A DNA stretch of 64,000 nt from JACVRW01 sp963827065 (GTDB lineage Bacteria > Actinomycetota > Thermoleophilia > Solirubrobacterales > Thermoleophilaceae). The DNA is taken from positions 124,001-188,000 of the forward strand of contig CAWGZM010000007.1 in the NCBI GenBank assembly GCA_963827065.1. Direction: 5' to 3'. The first letter of the stretch is position 1. Every line of letters starts with the position of its first letter. The notes beneath the pieces are model-generated. The model worked only from the letters and a program-made list of their open reading frames with translations, had not been told where the DNA came from and searched no databases. Positions 50,973 to 59,359 of this stretch are shown here, piece by piece. Both the position numbers and the translations under genes were made by a program.

Positions 50973-51800
50973 ATGGCGGAATCCGATACCGGCGAAGTGG
51001 ACGTCCAGGGAGCACCGGAGGAGCGCTTTCAGCGCGACGCGGCGGAGCGCATCAGAGAGCACTCGTTCCCGCTCGCGGTGCGCGGCTATGACCGGCAGGC
51101 GGTCGACGACTTCGTCGACCAGGTCGCCGACCTCGTGGCTGATCTCGAGAGCCGCCAGACACGCGAGGGCGTCGTTCAGCGCGCTCTCGACCAGGTCGGT
51201 GAGGAGACCGCCGGCATCCTGCAGCGCGCGCACCAGGCGGCCGACGAGCTCGCCGCGCGCTCGCGCGCGCAGGCGGAGGGCCGCATTCAGCGCGCCGACC
51301 GGGAGGCCGACCTGCTGCGCAGCCAGGCCGACGAGTACGCCGAGAAGGTCATCGTCGACACCCAGCTGCTCTGGGACGAGCGCCAACGGCTCCTTGACGA
51401 CCTCCGCCAGCTCGCCGACGACGTGCTCGCCACCGCCGACGATGCCGCCGAGCGCGTGACCCTCCCCGAGCAGCTCGGTCCGCCGGAGGGCCAGGCGGCC
51501 GCGCTCACCGATCAGCCGACCACCGAGGTGGAACTCGACGTGCTACCGGGCGGCGCCGGCCTCGGGGAGCCTGAGGCGACGCTTCCGGAGGAAGCGCCAC
51601 CCGGGCCGCAGCCGCTGCAGGAGCAGCCTCTCCACGAGCAACCCCTCGACGAGGCCGCCGCGGTCGACGAGCCGGATCACGACCAGCCCACACTCGAGGA
51701 ACCGAGCCTCGAGGAGCAGGGTTACGCCGTGGACGAGCCCGAGGAGCCGGCCGACGAGCCGGACACCGAGCGGCGCCCGCGCGCGGGCAACGACGAGTAG
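50973..51800 (+). CDS. DivIVA-domain coiled-coil protein
   Basis: 275 residues. N-terminal DivIVA motif HSFPLAVRGYDRQAVDDFVD, then a coiled coil to about residue 165, then a Pro/Glu/Asp-rich acidic tail (about 170-275). DivIVA/Wag31 proteins mark curved membrane and organise polar growth and division in actinobacteria. ATG start after a CATACT box by 7 bases. Confidence 0.85.
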   Translation: MAESDTGEVDVQGAPEERFQRDAAERIREHSFPLAVRGYDRQAVDDFVDQVADLVADLESRQTREGVVQRALDQVGEETAGILQRAHQAADELAARSRAQAEGRIQRADREADLLRSQADEYAEKVIVDTQLLWDERQRLLDDLRQLADDVLATADDAAERVTLPEQLGPPEGQAAALTDQPTTEVELDVLPGGAGLGEPEATLPEEAPPGPQPLQEQPLHEQPLDEAAAVDEPDHDQPTLEEPSLEEQGYAVDEPEEPADEPDTERRPRAGNDE

Positions 51801-51824
51801 GCGAGCGCCGGCCCGCGGCGCGGC

Positions 51825-52121
51825 TCAGAGCGGCAGCTTGCCGCGACCCTTGCGGCCGGTCTCGGCGCTCTTGTTGGTCGCGCGCCGGGACATCCCGAAG
51901 GACTTGGAGAACAGCCGCCCGATTGGGCCCGGCGCCTTGCCTCCAGCCGTCTGGCCGACACCCAGCGTGCGGTCCACTCCGCGCTGCGGATGGCGCGACA
52001 GACGTGGCACCAGGAAGGCCAGAATCAGCAGTACCACGCACACGGCGATGATGATCCCGATGGTCATGCCGACCCTCATACCCCGCTGAGCCCCTTCGGC
52101 AAACCGGTCTGCGAGACTCAT
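51825..52121 (-). CDS. Small single-pass membrane protein
   Basis: 98 residues. Amphipathic N-terminus, one transmembrane segment (VGMTIGIIIAVCVVLLILAF), then a basic Gly/Lys/Arg-rich cytosolic tail ending KGRGKLPL. No function known; resembles small conserved Thermoleophilia membrane proteins (tentatively DUF6411). Only 5 bp separate its ATG from the divergent GTG. Confidence 0.7.
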   Translation of the reverse strand: MSLADRFAEGAQRGMRVGMTIGIIIAVCVVLLILAFLVPRLSRHPQRGVDRTLGVGQTAGGKAPGPIGRLFSKSFGMSRRATNKSAETGRKGRGKLPL

Positions 52122-52126
52122 CGCCG

Positions 52127-52729
52127 GTGGCGAAGCCGAAGCAGATCAAGATGCAGATGCAGGTCGGTGCGCTGGCGGCGATCCCCCAGCTCGAGTCGCG
52201 CACGGACGAGCAGCTGATGAGCGAATCGAAGCACCGGGTCGCCGCCAAGGCCATCCTCGGGGCCCGCGCCGCGGAGCGCTACGACGTGAAGGCCGCGCGC
52301 GCCTACTTCAACGAGGCGCTCGCCGGCTGCCATCCGCAGGAGCGCCCGGCGCTGCGCCAGATGATGAAGGCCTCGATGGCTCTCGCAGAGCGCCGGCCGG
52401 ACGAGCTGAAGGACGCGATGGAGAAGCTCGGCCAGGAGGCGCCCTCGGGCCGCCAGCTCTTCCTGCTGCGCATGATGGGCCTGCTGATCCCGCCGCAGAG
52501 CGCCGGCATCTTCGCCCGCGTCCGCGGCATCCTGCTGCTGATCGCGCTCGTCATCGTCCTGCTGGCGATCGGCTTCGGAATCGTCAGCCTGATCGCGCTG
52601 CCGTTCGGCGGGCTCGGCATCGGCAGCGCCGTCTTCTTCGGCTTCCTGCTGGTCGTGATCGTGATCGGCGTGCTGGTCCTCTTCGGACGCCGCAGACAGG
52701 CACGAGCCAGAGCCGCGCGCGGCCTCTGA
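52127..52729 (+). CDS. Hypothetical membrane protein
   Basis: 200 residues. A soluble helical part (about 1-120: RTDEQLMSESKHRVAAKAIL, GARAAERYDVKAARAYFNEA) followed by two transmembrane segments (GILLLIALVIVLLAIGFGIV and SAVFFGFLLVVIVIGVLVLF) and an Arg-rich end. No family recognised. Divergent from the preceding small membrane gene. Confidence 0.65.
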   Translation: MAKPKQIKMQMQVGALAAIPQLESRTDEQLMSESKHRVAAKAILGARAAERYDVKAARAYFNEALAGCHPQERPALRQMMKASMALAERRPDELKDAMEKLGQEAPSGRQLFLLRMMGLLIPPQSAGIFARVRGILLLIALVIVLLAIGFGIVSLIALPFGGLGIGSAVFFGFLLVVIVIGVLVLFGRRRQARARAARGL

Positions 52730-52746
52730 CGCGCCGCTGCCGCGCC

Positions 52747-53499
52747 TTAGTTGAGCGCCGCCGACAGGCGGCGCCGGTGCTCGCGCGCCAGTGGGTGGTC
52801 CGGGCCGAGCTCGGTGAAGATCGCCACCATCACGCGCCTGACGAGGTCGCGCCGCTCGGGATCGGCGAGCGCCTCCTGAAGGCGCTCGAGCGCCGTGCCG
52901 GGATCGCCGGCGTCCCAGGCCTCGAAGGCGCGCCGCAGGTCTGGATCGTCCTGCAGCTTCGCCCGCGCGACGAGGCCCTCCGCCACGAAGTCGCCGGGGA
53001 TCGACTCGAGCAGCTTCAGCGCCTCGTCGGTCTCCCCCTTCTGCAGCAGCAGCTTGCCCAGCTCCCGCCGAGCGGTCGTGTGGTTCGGATCGAGCTCGAC
53101 CGCGCGTCGCAGCGACTCCTCGTCGCCGCTCGCGGCGAGCTCGTCGGCCTCGGACGGCACGAGCTCGTCGAAGAAGCGCTCGACCTCCGCCGGCGGCAGC
53201 GCGCCGCTGAACTCGGACACGACGCGGCCGTGGTGGAACGCCTTGACGGCGGGTATCCCCTGAATTCGGAAGAGGGCCTGCAGGCGCTGGTTCCGGTCGA
53301 CGTCGACCTTGGCCAGCTCGACCTTGCCCTCTCGCGCCGCAACCGCCCGCTCGAGAGCGGGAGTGAGCTGCTTGCAGGGCCCGCACCAGTCCGCCCAGAA
53401 GTCGACGACCACCGGTAGCTCCTCCGAGCGCGCGATGACGCGCTGCTCGAAGTCGGCGTCGTCGACGTCGTAGATCGCCGCTAGCTGATCAGGACTCAT
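52747..53499 (-). CDS. Thioredoxin-TPR protein (CnoX/YbbN-like)
   Basis: 250 residues. Thioredoxin domain with WADWCGPCK at about 35-43 and cis-Pro in IQGIPAVKAF, followed by TPR-like helices (DPNHTTARRELGKLLLQKGE) as in CnoX, which couples redox protection to chaperone transfer. Cytosolic. Its start overlaps the cyclophilin stop on the same strand. Confidence 0.9.
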   Translation of the reverse strand: MSPDQLAAIYDVDDADFEQRVIARSEELPVVVDFWADWCGPCKQLTPALERAVAAREGKVELAKVDVDRNQRLQALFRIQGIPAVKAFHHGRVVSEFSGALPPAEVERFFDELVPSEADELAASGDEESLRRAVELDPNHTTARRELGKLLLQKGETDEALKLLESIPGDFVAEGLVARAKLQDDPDLRRAFEAWDAGDPGTALERLQEALADPERRDLVRRVMVAIFTELGPDHPLAREHRRRLSAALN

Positions 53500-54202
53500 C
53501 GAGGCTCGCCTTCTCTAGTAGGACGGTCCGCTGGGGTGTTCCAGCGCCACCGCCGGCGGGGTCGCCGAGCTGCTCGATCGCGAGCGCCACGTCGAGGCCC
53601 TTCACGACCTCGCCGAGGACGGCGTAGTCGGGCGGAAGGCCGGCGTCGGGAGCGGTCACGATGTAGAACTGGCTTCCCGACGTGCCGGGCGGCTCGACCT
53701 CCGTCTTCGCCATCGCCACGACCCCCTGCGTGTAGGCGGTGTCCGCGGGCGGCGTGTCGCGCACGGAGTAGCCCGGGCCGCCCGAACCCTGACCCGTCGG
53801 ATCTCCGCCCTGCACCACGAAGCCGGGCACGATCCGGTGGAAGACGGTGTCGTCGTAGAAGCCCTGCCGGACGAGCGATGCAAACGACGCCGCCGTCTTC
53901 GGCGCGGTCTTCTGATCGAGCTTGACGGTGATGTTGCCGCAGCTCGTCTTCAGCAGCGCCCTGTAGGTCCGTGACGGGTCGAGCTTCCCTGAGGGCTTGT
54001 CCGCGCCGCCGTCCGGCCTCGGCGCGGGCGCCTGAACGTCGCGGCAGGGCTCCTGCTGCTGCTCGGGCTGCGCCTCCTGCTCGGCCTGTGCGGCCGCCTC
54101 GCCGCCGCCCGAGGATCCGTCCCCGGAGTCGTCGTCATCGCCCCCACATGAAGCCGCGAACAGCAGCCCAAGGCAGATGAGCAGTGCAAGCGGGCGAGGC
54201 AC
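53489..54202 (-). CDS. Cyclophilin-type peptidyl-prolyl isomerase lipoprotein
   Basis: 237 residues. Lipobox LLFAASC at about 13-19, then an acidic low-complexity linker (GGDDDDSGDGSSGGGEAA), then a cyclophilin domain at about 80-235: FHRIVPGFVVQGGDPTGQGS, PPGTSGSQFYIV, YAVLGEVVKGLDVA. Catalytic Arg is in FHRI. Folds exported proteins at the outer face of the membrane. GTG start. Confidence 0.92.
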   Translation of the reverse strand: MPRPLALLICLGLLFAASCGGDDDDSGDGSSGGGEAAAQAEQEAQPEQQQEPCRDVQAPAPRPDGGADKPSGKLDPSRTYRALLKTSCGNITVKLDQKTAPKTAASFASLVRQGFYDDTVFHRIVPGFVVQGGDPTGQGSGGPGYSVRDTPPADTAYTQGVVAMAKTEVEPPGTSGSQFYIVTAPDAGLPPDYAVLGEVVKGLDVALAIEQLGDPAGGGAGTPQRTVLLEKASLDES

Positions 54203-54209
54203 GGAGCCC

Positions 54210-54216
54210 TAGGCTA
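54210..54216. promoter_or_regulatory. Fully overlapping divergent -10 boxes
   Basis: TAGGCT (54210-54215) reads right, 6 bases before the HAD GTG. TAGCCT (complement of 54211-54216) reads left, 8 bases before the cyclophilin GTG. One 7-bp element TAGGCTA can serve both directions. Confidence 0.55.
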
Positions 54217-54221
54217 GCGAT

Positions 54222-55016
54222 GTGACCCTCTCCTCCCTGGCGGCCCGCTACGACCAGTTCATCCTCGATCTGGACGGCTGCGTATGGATCGGCGACGAGC
54301 CCACGCCGGGTGTCCTGGGAGCCCTCGAGGAGCTCCGCGAGCGGGGAAAACGGGTCGCCTATGCGACCAACGACCCGCGCAGCGCCACCGAGGACTACGT
54401 GGCACGGCTCTGGAAGATCGGCATCCGGGCCTCGCTGCGCGACGTCGTGACCGTGGGGGGCGCGACCCAACACCTGCTCGCCGAGACCCGCAGCGGCCGC
54501 ACCGCCTTCGTGATCGGCACCGAGGCGCTCCGCAGGCACGTTGCCGACGCCGGCTGCAAGGTGCTGAACGGCACCGACCTTGCCTCACGCGCGGAGGTCG
54601 TGGTCGTGGGCGGAACCGAGCAGCTCGTCTACGACGACCTGCGTTACGCCGCCCTGGCGGTGCGCCGCGGCGCCGACTTCCTCTCGACCGCGCGCGACCC
54701 CACCTATCCGCAGCCGGACGGCCTCTGGCCGGGCACCGGTGCGATCCTCGCCGCGGTCGAGGTGGCGAGCGGGCGCACGGCCGAGCTCGTCGGCAAGCCC
54801 CAGCCGCAGCTGCTCCTGACCGCCCTCGACCGCCTCGGCGACGGCAACACCCTCGTAGTCGGTGACAGGATCGACACGGACCTCGGCGCGGCCGCGGCAG
54901 CCGGCCTCGACTCGGCGCTCGTGCTCTCGGGCGGTGCGCGCCGCGAGGACGTCGACGGGCTCGAGCCCGCCCCCGTCGCCGTCGCCGAGACGCTCGCGCA
55001 GCTGCTCGTGACCTGA
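54222..55016 (+). CDS. HAD-superfamily phosphatase, NagD-like
   Basis: 264 residues. Nucleophile motif FILDLDGCVWIGD at about 12-24, TNDPRS as motif II, a C2 cap, Lys in VGKPQPQLL and acidic VVGDRIDTDLGAAAAAGLD. Family members dephosphorylate sugar or glycerol phosphates and p-nitrophenyl phosphate; exact substrate unknown. GTG start. Confidence 0.9.
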   Translation: MTLSSLAARYDQFILDLDGCVWIGDEPTPGVLGALEELRERGKRVAYATNDPRSATEDYVARLWKIGIRASLRDVVTVGGATQHLLAETRSGRTAFVIGTEALRRHVADAGCKVLNGTDLASRAEVVVVGGTEQLVYDDLRYAALAVRRGADFLSTARDPTYPQPDGLWPGTGAILAAVEVASGRTAELVGKPQPQLLLTALDRLGDGNTLVVGDRIDTDLGAAAAAGLDSALVLSGGARREDVDGLEPAPVAVAETLAQLLVT

Positions 55017-55037
55017 GCGCCGGCCCGTGCTCGATCC

Positions 55038-55544
55038 TCAGGCCGCGGCGCGCAGCATGGCCTCCACCTCCCCCAGCTCCACGCCGACGAGCGCGCAGGC
55101 CTCCGGCGTGAGCGTAAGGCCTGCCCGCGAGGCCCGAGCGAGGCCCTCTGCCGCCGGTACGCCGCGCACGTCGTGCAGATGCGCCGCACACGCACAGGCG
55201 ACGAAGTCAGTCCAGCGGTTCCCGTGCAGGGCCACCGCGCCCGGCCGCTTCGTCTCCGTACGCAACAGCGCCACGAGCTCGTCGAGCGCCGCGGCGCCGT
55301 CCTCGGTGGCCGCCACCGGAACGTGGTGCCAGGCGAGCCCCGCTTCCTCGTAGGCCCCGAGGTTGTGCCGCGTCGGGCTCGTCGAGACGACCAACCGGAC
55401 GCGCCTCGCCTGCAGGTAGGCGATCTCGGCGTCGCGGCGCTCCGCGCGGTGGCTCCGTCCGCCTCCCCCGGGCCGCTCGAGGCCGCAGAGCTTGCGCGGC
55501 CGGGTCCACCAGATCCGTTTCGGCTCCTGCTCCCTGACGTCCAT
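55038..55544 (-). CDS. Dual-specificity phosphatase-like protein lacking catalytic Cys
   Basis: 168 residues. RRVRLVVSTSPTRHNLGAYE and EAGLAWHHVPVAATEDGAAA resemble the DSP fold, but the P-loop position reads VALHGNRWTDFVAC, without the usual HCxxGxxR cysteine and arginine spacing. Either a pseudophosphatase or a different function. The N-terminal ~40 residues are basic. Function not assigned. Confidence 0.55.
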   Translation of the reverse strand: MDVREQEPKRIWWTRPRKLCGLERPGGGGRSHRAERRDAEIAYLQARRVRLVVSTSPTRHNLGAYEEAGLAWHHVPVAATEDGAAALDELVALLRTETKRPGAVALHGNRWTDFVACACAAHLHDVRGVPAAEGLARASRAGLTLTPEACALVGVELGEVEAMLRAAA

Positions 55545-55603
55545 GTGAGGGGAAGCCGGGGCGGGCGAGAACTCGCCCCCTGAGCGGTAACCTCCCGGCC
55601 GTC

Positions 55604-56425
55604 ATGTGCCGCGTGTTCGGCTGCGTTGCATCGGAGCCGGTGTCGATCCGGCACGAGCTCCTCGAGGCGGAGAACCCACTGATCCGCCAGTCCGAGGACC
55701 ACGACTCCGGCTGGGGAATGGCCGTGTACGACCGCTCCGACGGCTGCTGCGAGCCGGCAATCGTGCGCTTCCCGGAGGCGGCCTACGCCGACGGCGAGTT
55801 CATCTCGGCGACCACCATGCGCGGGCGCATCTTCAATGTCCACGTCCGGCGCGCGACGATGGGTGACCTCAGCCTGCACAACACGCACCCGTTCTCGCTC
55901 GACTGTTACACGCTCGGCCACAACGGCACGATCGTGGACTATCCGCGCCTGAGCGTTCCCGGGATGCGCGCGCCCGAGGGGGACACGGACTCGGAGTACC
56001 TGTTCAACCTCATGATGAGCGACTATGACCCGGCGGCGCCCGCCGCGAGCCTGCGGAAGGCGATCACGCGGACGGTCGAGCGCTCCGCGTTCTCGGGCGT
56101 GAACGTGCTGTTCTCGGACGGCGAGCGCCTCTACGCATACCGCCTCGGCCTCTTCGAGCTGCATTGGCTGGCACGCCCCGGCCAGCTGCTCGTCGCCTCG
56201 GAGGTGCTGACCGGCGAGCCTTGGCACAGCGTGCAGCAGGACGTGCTGCTCACACTCGACCCAGATGATCTCGAGGAGCCTCATGCCGAGCGCCTGCTCG
56301 GCGATGAGCTTCTCGGCCGGGCGGAGATCCGCAAGATCGACCACGCGCCACACCTGCGCGGGGCCGAGCGCGGGGCGGTCGCCGCCGAGCGGGCACGGAC
56401 GGCAGCGGCGGCGGCAGCCGAGTGA
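55604..56425 (+). CDS. Class II glutamine amidotransferase
   Basis: 273 residues. MCRVFGC puts the catalytic Cys at residue 2 after Met removal. DSGWGMAVYDRSD, NVHVRRATMGDLSLHNTHPF and YTLGHNGTIVD complete the Ntn-hydrolase site. Synthetase partner unknown; related proteins include EgtC and YafJ. TAACCT lies 10 bases before the ATG. The stop overlaps the lipid kinase start. Confidence 0.9.
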   Translation: MCRVFGCVASEPVSIRHELLEAENPLIRQSEDHDSGWGMAVYDRSDGCCEPAIVRFPEAAYADGEFISATTMRGRIFNVHVRRATMGDLSLHNTHPFSLDCYTLGHNGTIVDYPRLSVPGMRAPEGDTDSEYLFNLMMSDYDPAAPAASLRKAITRTVERSAFSGVNVLFSDGERLYAYRLGLFELHWLARPGQLLVASEVLTGEPWHSVQQDVLLTLDPDDLEEPHAERLLGDELLGRAEIRKIDHAPHLRGAERGAVAAERARTAAAAAAE

Positions 56426-57297
56426 GCCGGCGCTTCGCGCTGCTGGTCAACCCGGCCTCCGCCGGCGGGAAGGCGCTCGACGCGCTGCCCGCGGTGCACG
56501 AGACCCTGGACGCGCTCGGCGCGCCGCACCGCACCGTGCTCACGCGCAGCATCGAGCACGCCCAGGAGGAGGCCGCCGTTGCGGCCGCGGCGGGCGAGAC
56601 CGTGGCCGCGGTCAGCGGCGACGGCCTCATGAGGCCGATGGCGGCCGCGCTGAAGAACACCGGCTCCGCGGTCGCCCTGATCCCGTGCGGGCGCGGGAAC
56701 GACTTCGCACGGGTGCTCGGCATCCCCGCCGAGCCGGCCGCCGCGGCGCGCGTCGCGGTGGAGGGAGAGGAGCGCCTGGTCGATGTGGCGAACGTCGACG
56801 GCACCCCGTTCGTCGGCATCGCGAGCTTCGGCTTCGACTCGGACGCCAACCGGATCGCCAACGACACCAAGCGCATCCGCGGCAACGCGGTCTATCTCTA
56901 CGCCGCCCTGCGCGCGCTGGCGGCCTGGAAGCCGGCCGCGTTCAGCGTCACAGTCGACGGCAGCGTCCACGAGGCCACCGGCTTCTCCGTGGTGGTCGGC
57001 AACTCGAAGGCCTACGGCGGCGGCATGTACGTCCTCCCCCAGGCCGAGCTCGACGACGGCCGCCTGGACGTGCTGATCGCCAAGGGCACATCGAAGCTCA
57101 CGTTCCTGCGCGAGCTCCCGAAGATCTTCCGCGGCGCCCACGTGAACTCGCCGCACGCGCTGTTCCTGCGCGGCGAGCTCATCGAGGTCGCGACCGACCG
57201 CCCGTTCGTCATCTACGCCGACGGCGACCCGATCGGGGCGACGCCGGCGACCCTGGGGGTGGAGCAGCGCTGTCTGCGCGTGATCGCGCCGGCCTGA
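56422..57297 (+). CDS. Diacylglycerol/lipid kinase family (YegS-like)
   Basis: 291 residues. NPASAGGKA, AVSGDGLMRPMAAAL (usual GGDGT reads SGDGL), IPCGRGNDFARVLG and the C-terminal VNSPHALFLRGE region with YADGDPIG. Phosphorylates a lipid such as diacylglycerol. GTG start overlapping the upstream stop; the stop overlaps murT. Confidence 0.9.
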   Translation: MSRRFALLVNPASAGGKALDALPAVHETLDALGAPHRTVLTRSIEHAQEEAAVAAAAGETVAAVSGDGLMRPMAAALKNTGSAVALIPCGRGNDFARVLGIPAEPAAAARVAVEGEERLVDVANVDGTPFVGIASFGFDSDANRIANDTKRIRGNAVYLYAALRALAAWKPAAFSVTVDGSVHEATGFSVVVGNSKAYGGGMYVLPQAELDDGRLDVLIAKGTSKLTFLRELPKIFRGAHVNSPHALFLRGELIEVATDRPFVIYADGDPIGATPATLGVEQRCLRVIAPA

Positions 57298-58649
57298 TGT
57301 ACCGCGCCGCCCGCAGCCTTGCCCGCCTCGTGCGGGCCGCGAGCCGCCGCCTCGGGCGCACCGGTGGCACGACCGCCCCCGGGCGGCTGCTGCTGCGCCT
57401 CTCGCCGCGCGCGCTCGGCCGCATGGCGGGCGAGCTCGACGAGGGCTCCGTGCTGGTATCCGCGACGAACGGCAAGACGACGACCGCCGCCATGATCGCC
57501 GCCGGCCTGGAGGGCTCCGCGCGCGAGCTCGTCCACAACCGGGCGGGCTCGAACATGGCATGGGGCGTGGCGACCGCCCTGCTCGACGCCGGTCGCCGGC
57601 CCGGCCAGCTGGGGCTCTTCGAGGTCGACGAGGCGTGGCTCGGGAGCGTCGCGCGCGACGTCGAGCCGCGGCTCGTACTGCTCGCCAACCTGTTCCGCGA
57701 CCAGCTCGACCGCTACGGCGAGCTCGAGCTGCTCGCCGATCGCTGGGCGGAGACGGTCTCGGAGCTCGACGGCCACGCCGGCTTCGTCCTCAACGCCGAC
57801 GACCCGCTCGTCGCCGATCTCGGCCGCGGCCGGGAGCAGGTCATTTACTTCGGGCTCGCCGACGACTCGCAGACGCTGCCCGCGATGCAGCACGCGGCCG
57901 ACTCGAAGCACTGCCGCAACTGCGGCCACCCGTATGAGTACGACGCGATCTACCTCGGCCACATGGGCCGCTACCACTGCCCGAACTGCGGCCGCCGGCG
58001 GCCCGACCTCGACGTGGTCGGCACGCGAGTCGAGCTCGAGGGCATGCGCGGGTCGCGCCTGACGCTCGAGACTCCGAAAGGCACACTCGACCTGCGGCTC
58101 CCCCTCCCCGGCCTCTACAACGTCTACAACGCCGTCGCCGCCGCGGCCACGCTCCTGCGCCTGAACGTCCCGCTCACGGCCGTAGGCGAGGCCCTGGAGG
58201 GCTTTGGCGGCGCCTTCGGGCGGGTGGAGACGATCCCGATCGACGGCCGCCAGGTCTCGATCCTGCTGATCAAGAACCCGGCCGGCGCAAACGAGGTGCT
58301 GCGCACGCTCACGCTCGAGGAGGGCGAGCTCGACCTCTGGTTCGCGCTCAACGACCGCATCGCCGACGGGCGCGACATCTCCTGGATCTGGGACGCCGAC
58401 TTCGAGGTGCTCGCCGGCCGGGTGCGACGCGCGACCTGCTCGGGCACGCGCGCGGAGGAGTTGGCGCTGCGCCTCAAGTACGCGGGCATCGACGCGCCGA
58501 TCGAGGTCAACCGGGACCTCGGCGGATCGCTCGACAGCGCGGTCGCCGTGGCCGGCGAGCGCCTCTTTGCGCTCCCCACCTACACGGCGCTGCTCGAGCT
58601 GCGCGACCTACTCGCGAGGCGCGGGCTGGCGAAGAGGTGGTCCGAGTGA
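57297..58649 (+). CDS. murT: Lipid II isoglutaminyl synthase, MurT subunit
   Basis: 450 residues, Mur-ligase-like. P-loop SATNGKTTTAAMIAAGLE near residue 60, then EVDEAWLGSVARDV, a four-cysteine zinc ribbon (CRNCG and CPNCG), and the DUF1727 C-terminal domain (ILLIKNPAGANEVLRTL). With GatD it amidates the alpha-carboxyl of D-Glu in lipid II. The ATG overlaps the kinase stop (TGATG). Confidence 0.95.
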   Translation: MYRAARSLARLVRAASRRLGRTGGTTAPGRLLLRLSPRALGRMAGELDEGSVLVSATNGKTTTAAMIAAGLEGSARELVHNRAGSNMAWGVATALLDAGRRPGQLGLFEVDEAWLGSVARDVEPRLVLLANLFRDQLDRYGELELLADRWAETVSELDGHAGFVLNADDPLVADLGRGREQVIYFGLADDSQTLPAMQHAADSKHCRNCGHPYEYDAIYLGHMGRYHCPNCGRRRPDLDVVGTRVELEGMRGSRLTLETPKGTLDLRLPLPGLYNVYNAVAAAATLLRLNVPLTAVGEALEGFGGAFGRVETIPIDGRQVSILLIKNPAGANEVLRTLTLEEGELDLWFALNDRIADGRDISWIWDADFEVLAGRVRRATCSGTRAEELALRLKYAGIDAPIEVNRDLGGSLDSAVAVAGERLFALPTYTALLELRDLLARRGLAKRWSE

Positions 58650-59359
58650 TCTCCAGGGAGGTCATCTGGCACGACGTCGAGAACGGCTCCTACGCGGCCG
58701 ATCTCGAGCTGTGGCGCGCACTCGCGGCCGAGGGGAGCGGGCCGATCCTGGATCTCGGGGCGGGCACCGGCAGGGTCGCTCGCGACCTCCATGCCGCGGG
58801 ACACGAGGTCCACGCGCTCGACTCGGACGCCGAGCTGCTCGCCGCGCTCGAGGAGCGGGCGCCCGGCGTGACCACACTCAGGGCCGACGCGCGCACTTTC
58901 TCGTCCAGTGAGCGCTTCGCACTGATCCTCGCCCCCATGCAGCTGGTTCAGATCCTCGGCGGGCCGGCCGCGCGGCTTGCCATGCTCGAAAGCGTGCACC
59001 GGCACCTCCAGCCCGCAGGGCGCTTCGCCGCCGCGCTCGCCGACCCGTACGACGCGGTGGCAGAGGAGGACCGCTCGCCGCCCTATCCCGACATGATCGA
59101 GAATGACGGCTGGGTTTTCTCGAGCCAGCCCGTGTGGGTCCGCGAGGAGGCGGGCCAGGTGATAGTCGAGCGCCACCGCCAGGCGGTCTCGCCCAACGGG
59201 GGTCTGGAGGAGGAGATCGCGCCCTTCGCGCTCGACGTGATCAGCCCGGCCGAGCTCGAGGACGAGGCGCGCGCGGCGGGGCTCGTGCCGGTCGCTCGTC
59301 ACACCATTCCGGAGACGCCCGATCACATCGGGAGCGTGGTGGTCGAGTGCCGGCGCTGA
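58646..59359 (+). CDS. Class I SAM-dependent methyltransferase
   Basis: 237 residues. SAM motif ILDLGAGTGRVARDLHAAG, then VHALDSDAELL and a later RADARTF acidic loop. It lies between murT and gatD, coupled to both by overlaps (GTGA before, GTG inside the end). Substrate unknown; position suggests cell-wall precursor or lipid. A GTG at 58637 is an alternative start. Confidence 0.85.
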   Translation: MISREVIWHDVENGSYAADLELWRALAAEGSGPILDLGAGTGRVARDLHAAGHEVHALDSDAELLAALEERAPGVTTLRADARTFSSSERFALILAPMQLVQILGGPAARLAMLESVHRHLQPAGRFAAALADPYDAVAEEDRSPPYPDMIENDGWVFSSQPVWVREEAGQVIVERHRQAVSPNGGLEEEIAPFALDVISPAELEDEARAAGLVPVARHTIPETPDHIGSVVVECRR

